Source: Candidatus Schekmanbacteria bacterium RIFCSPLOWO2_02_FULL_38_14 (GTDB lineage Bacteria; Schekmanbacteria; GWA2-38-11). From it: DNA of 15,841 nucleotides. The stretch covers positions 1 through 15,841 of the forward strand of contig MGDH01000012.1 of NCBI GenBank assembly GCA_001790855.1, written 5' to 3'. The notes under the pieces are model-generated. The model saw only the letters and a list, made by a program, of their open reading frames with translations. It was not told the origin of the DNA and ran no database searches. The translations under genes were made by a program, and so were the position numbers. Positions 13,766 to 15,841 of this stretch are shown piece by piece. Numbering within the stretch: position 1 is the stretch's first letter; every line of letters starts with the position of its first letter.

Positions 13766-15559
13766 CTATATCTGCAGTATTGCCATAAAGGCTTCCTGAG
13801 GGATTTCAACCTTTCCTATCTGTTTCATCCTTTTTTTGCCCTCTTTCTGCTTTTCGAGAAGTTTTCTTTTTCTTGTAATATCTCCTCCATAGCATTTTGC
13901 GGTAACATTTTTTCTCAAAGCCTTTACAGTTTCTCTTGCTATTATCTTGCTTCCTATTGCTGCCTGTATTGCCACTTCAAACATCTGTCGTGGGATAATT
14001 TCCCTCATCTTTTCAGTCAGGTCCCTTCCCTTGTAATAGGCTTTGTCTTTATGCACAATCAGGGAAAGGGCATCAACAGCTTCACCGTTGAGAAGTATAT
14101 CAAGTTTGACAAGGTTTGCTTCCCTGTAGCATAAGAAGTTGTAATCAAATGAAGCATATCCCTTGCTTATGGACTTTAGCTTATCGTAAAAATCAAGGGC
14201 AATTTCATTAAATGGCAGCTCATAGGATATCATCACTCTTCTTTCATCCAAGTACCGAATCTCTTTCTGTATGCCTCTTTTATCCTGACACAGCTGCAGA
14301 ATGTCTCCAACATATTCATTTGGCGTTAATATGTTTGCAGAAATTATTGGCTCCTCTATTTTTACTGTTAATTGCTGGGAAGGGAGTTTTGAAGGGTTGT
14401 CCACATCAATTAAGCTTCCATCAGTTTTCGTGACTTTATAGATAACAGTAGGCGCTGTAGTAATCAGCGAGAGACCGTATTCCCTCTCAAGCCTTTCCCT
14501 GATGATTTCCATATGAAGAAGCCCAAGGAAGCCGCACCTGAAGCCAAAGCCAAGGGCAAGAGAAGATTCAGGCTCATAAGTAAAGGCTGAATCATTGAGC
14601 CTCAGCTTTTCAAGCGCCTCTCTTAAATTCTGGTAGTCATCGCTGATAATAGTGTATAGCCCTGAAAACACCATGGATTTTACTTCCTTATATCCGGGGA
14701 AGGGCTCTTTTGTGGGTTTTATTGCAGAGGTTACTGTATCCCCTATCTTTGTATCAGAAATCTTTTTTATTCCTGCAGTAATGAATCCTACTTCTCCGGA
14801 AGAAAGAGAGGGAAGGTCCACAGGCTTTGGGGTGAGAGTGCCAATTTGAGAAACTTCATACTCCTTGTTGTTTGACATTAAAAGAATCTTATCACCTTTC
14901 CTGACCTCACCATCAATAACCCTTGTTAAGACAACAGCTCCCTGGTAAGGATCAAACCAGGAGTCAAAGATTAAAGCCTTAAGCGGTTTATTTATATCCC
15001 CTTTTGGAAGAGGGATTCTTTTGACAATTGCTTCAAGAACATCCTTGATTCCTATCCCTTCTTTTGCGCTTACAAGAAGGGCTTCATTGGAATCAAATCC
15101 TAAAATATCCTCTATCTGGGTTTTTACTCTTTCAATATCTGCACTCGGAAGGTCAATTTTGTTAATTATTGGAATCATTGCAAGTTCGTTATCCATTGCA
15201 AGATACACATTTGCCAGAGTCTGGGCTTCAACCCCCTGCGAGGCGTCAATTATAACAAGAGCTCCTTCGCAGCTTGCAAGGCTTCGCGAGACTTCATAGG
15301 TGAAATCCACGTGCCCCGGAGTATCAATTAGATTTAAGATATATGTATTTCCATCATCTGCTTTATAGTTGAGCCTTACAGCATGGGCTTTAATTGTTAT
15401 GCCCCGCTCTCTTTCAAGATCCATGTCATCAAGCACCTGGTCAAGCATCTCCCTCTGCGAGAGCGCGCCTGTCATTTCAAGAAGCCGGTCTGCCAGGGTT
15501 GATTTCCCGTGGTCAATATGGGCAATGATTGAAAAATTTCTGATTAATGAAGAATCCAT
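13766..15559 (-). CDS. lepA: Elongation factor 4 (ribosome-associated GTPase LepA)
   Basis: This translational GTPase back-translocates or remodels stalled ribosomes and influences initiation and assembly. The GTPase motifs are G1 AHIDHGKST (13-21), G2 near RGITIKA (52-58), G3 DTPGH (79-83) and G4 NKID (133-136). Beta-barrel and EF-G-like domains follow, with [14 protein letters not shown] in the middle. The LepA-specific C-terminal domain shows [20 protein letters not shown] and ends [13 protein letters not shown], as usual for the family. The length, 597 residues, is standard. The ATG is preceded by TAGGGA about 2-4 bases away. lepA next to lepB is a common arrangement in bacteria. Confidence 0.98.
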   Translation of the reverse strand: MDSSLIRNFSIIAHIDHGKSTLADRLLEMTGALSQREMLDQVLDDMDLERERGITIKAHAVRLNYKADDGNTYILNLIDTPGHVDFTYEVSRSLASCEGALVIIDASQGVEAQTLANVYLAMDNELAMIPIINKIDLPSADIERVKTQIEDILGFDSNEALLVSAKEGIGIKDVLEAIVKRIPLPKGDINKPLKALIFDSWFDPYQGAVVLTRVIDGEVRKGDKILLMSNNKEYEVSQIGTLTPKPVDLPSLSSGEVGFITAGIKKISDTKIGDTVTSAIKPTKEPFPGYKEVKSMVFSGLYTIISDDYQNLREALEKLRLNDSAFTYEPESSLALGFGFRCGFLGLLHMEIIRERLEREYGLSLITTAPTVIYKVTKTDGSLIDVDNPSKLPSQQLTVKIEEPIISANILTPNEYVGDILQLCQDKRGIQKEIRYLDERRVMISYELPFNEIALDFYDKLKSISKGYASFDYNFLCYREANLVKLDILLNGEAVDALSLIVHKDKAYYKGRDLTEKMREIIPRQMFEVAIQAAIGSKIIARETVKALRKNVTAKCYGGDITRKRKLLEKQKEGKKRMKQIGKVEIPQEAFMAILQI

Positions 15560-15568
15560 ATTCCCTAA

Positions 15569-15685
15569 TAATGTTAAAAATTTAAGCCCTGAAAACTACA
15601 AATTCTAAATTCTAATGCTCAAAATTCTAAAAAACTTAAAACATTTGAATTTTTAACATTATTTAGGATTTTGAATTTAGAATTT
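15569..15685. repeat. Interleaved AT-rich inverted repeats upstream of lepA
   Basis: TAATGTTAAAAATT (15569-15582) is the exact reverse complement of 15648-15661, and AAATTCTAAATTC (15600-15612) is the exact reverse complement of 15673-15685. The two pairs are interleaved, not nested. Low-complexity AT composition makes some matches likely by chance, but arms of 14 and 13 perfect bases are notable. They lie in the leader of lepA. Confidence 0.6.
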
Positions 15686-15719
15686 AATGTTTATTTATTT
15701 TCCATGGCTTTTTATAATT

Positions 15720-15811
15720 AATGAAAAAACTTTCGTCAATGAAAAAACTTTATTTCGTGGTAGCCACATGAAAATGTCAGTGTAACAGCCAAGTGAAAAT
15801 GTCAGTAGAAT
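15720..15811. repeat. Two sets of direct repeats before a gene at the right edge
   Basis: AATGAAAAAACTTT occurs at 15720-15733 and 15738-15751. A 25-base unit is then tandemly repeated at 15762-15786 and 15787-15811, matching at 20 of 25 positions and sharing TGAAAATGTCAGT. A degenerate third TGAAAA follows at 15819-15824. Short repeated subterminal motifs like this are seen at the ends of some insertion sequences, but no terminal inverted repeat can be checked within the window. Confidence 0.65.
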
Positions 15812-15828
15812 ATCCTGTTGAAAAGACA

Positions 15829-15841
15829 GGAGGGAAGGATG
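15829..15841 (+). CDS. Ribosome binding site and start codon of a gene leaving the window
   Basis: GGAGG (15829-15833) is followed after 5 bases by ATG (15839-15841), the last three bases of the window. Spacing and match are ideal for translation start. Product unknown. Given the repeats just upstream, a transposase or other mobile-element gene is one possibility. Confidence 0.45.

Overview
This window looks like part of a chromosome from a Gram-negative, anaerobic bacterium of fairly low GC content, probably an uncultured lineage of the deltaproteobacterial, nitrospiral or candidate-phylum type. That placement is an inference. It rests on a tungsten-type aldehyde:ferredoxin oxidoreductase, a lipoprotein, a near-consensus sigma-54 promoter, and many dispersed GC-rich palindromes of the GTCATTGCGAG and GTAGGACAGGCG kinds. 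No rRNA, tRNA or CRISPR array is visible.

Layout, left to right. Bases 1-60 look like the 3' end of a plus-strand gene, followed by a large nested palindrome. On the minus strand come an aldehyde:ferredoxin oxidoreductase gene (249-2078), a small double zinc-ribbon protein (2329-2580) and a small lipoprotein (2743-3072). A plus-strand block then carries bioB and bioA (biotin synthesis), a QueG-like iron-sulfur protein, and a small gene overlapping a minimal nucleotidyltransferase (a toxin-antitoxin-like pair with a palindrome over its promoter). Bases 7369-7811 form a long regulatory stretch with a sigma-70-like promoter, a sigma-54-like promoter, a hairpin terminator and three repeat hairpins.

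The most interesting part is 7812-10011. Two secreted DUF1566 (C-type-lectin-like/FGE fold) proteins flank a small four-helix-bundle protein of the Avd family. The two DUF1566 genes share a 108-base segment that differs at 30 positions. Twenty-nine of these are first or second codon bases at sites that fit template AAC/AAT codons, while third positions are almost unchanged and a GC-rich 3' flank is identical. This is the signature of adenine-specific mutagenesis by a diversity-generating retroelement (DGR). No reverse transcriptase and no template repeat are visible here, so these look like targets diversified in trans, or the remains of a cassette whose RT and TR lie elsewhere. In the second target the variable region is internal and is followed by two IPT/TIG-like domains.

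The right third is a minus-strand housekeeping group, lepA - lepB - mutS (EF-4, signal peptidase I, mismatch repair), converging on the second DGR target. The right edge holds AT-rich inverted repeats, a 25-base tandem repeat, and a ribosome binding site with an ATG that begins a gene running out of the window.
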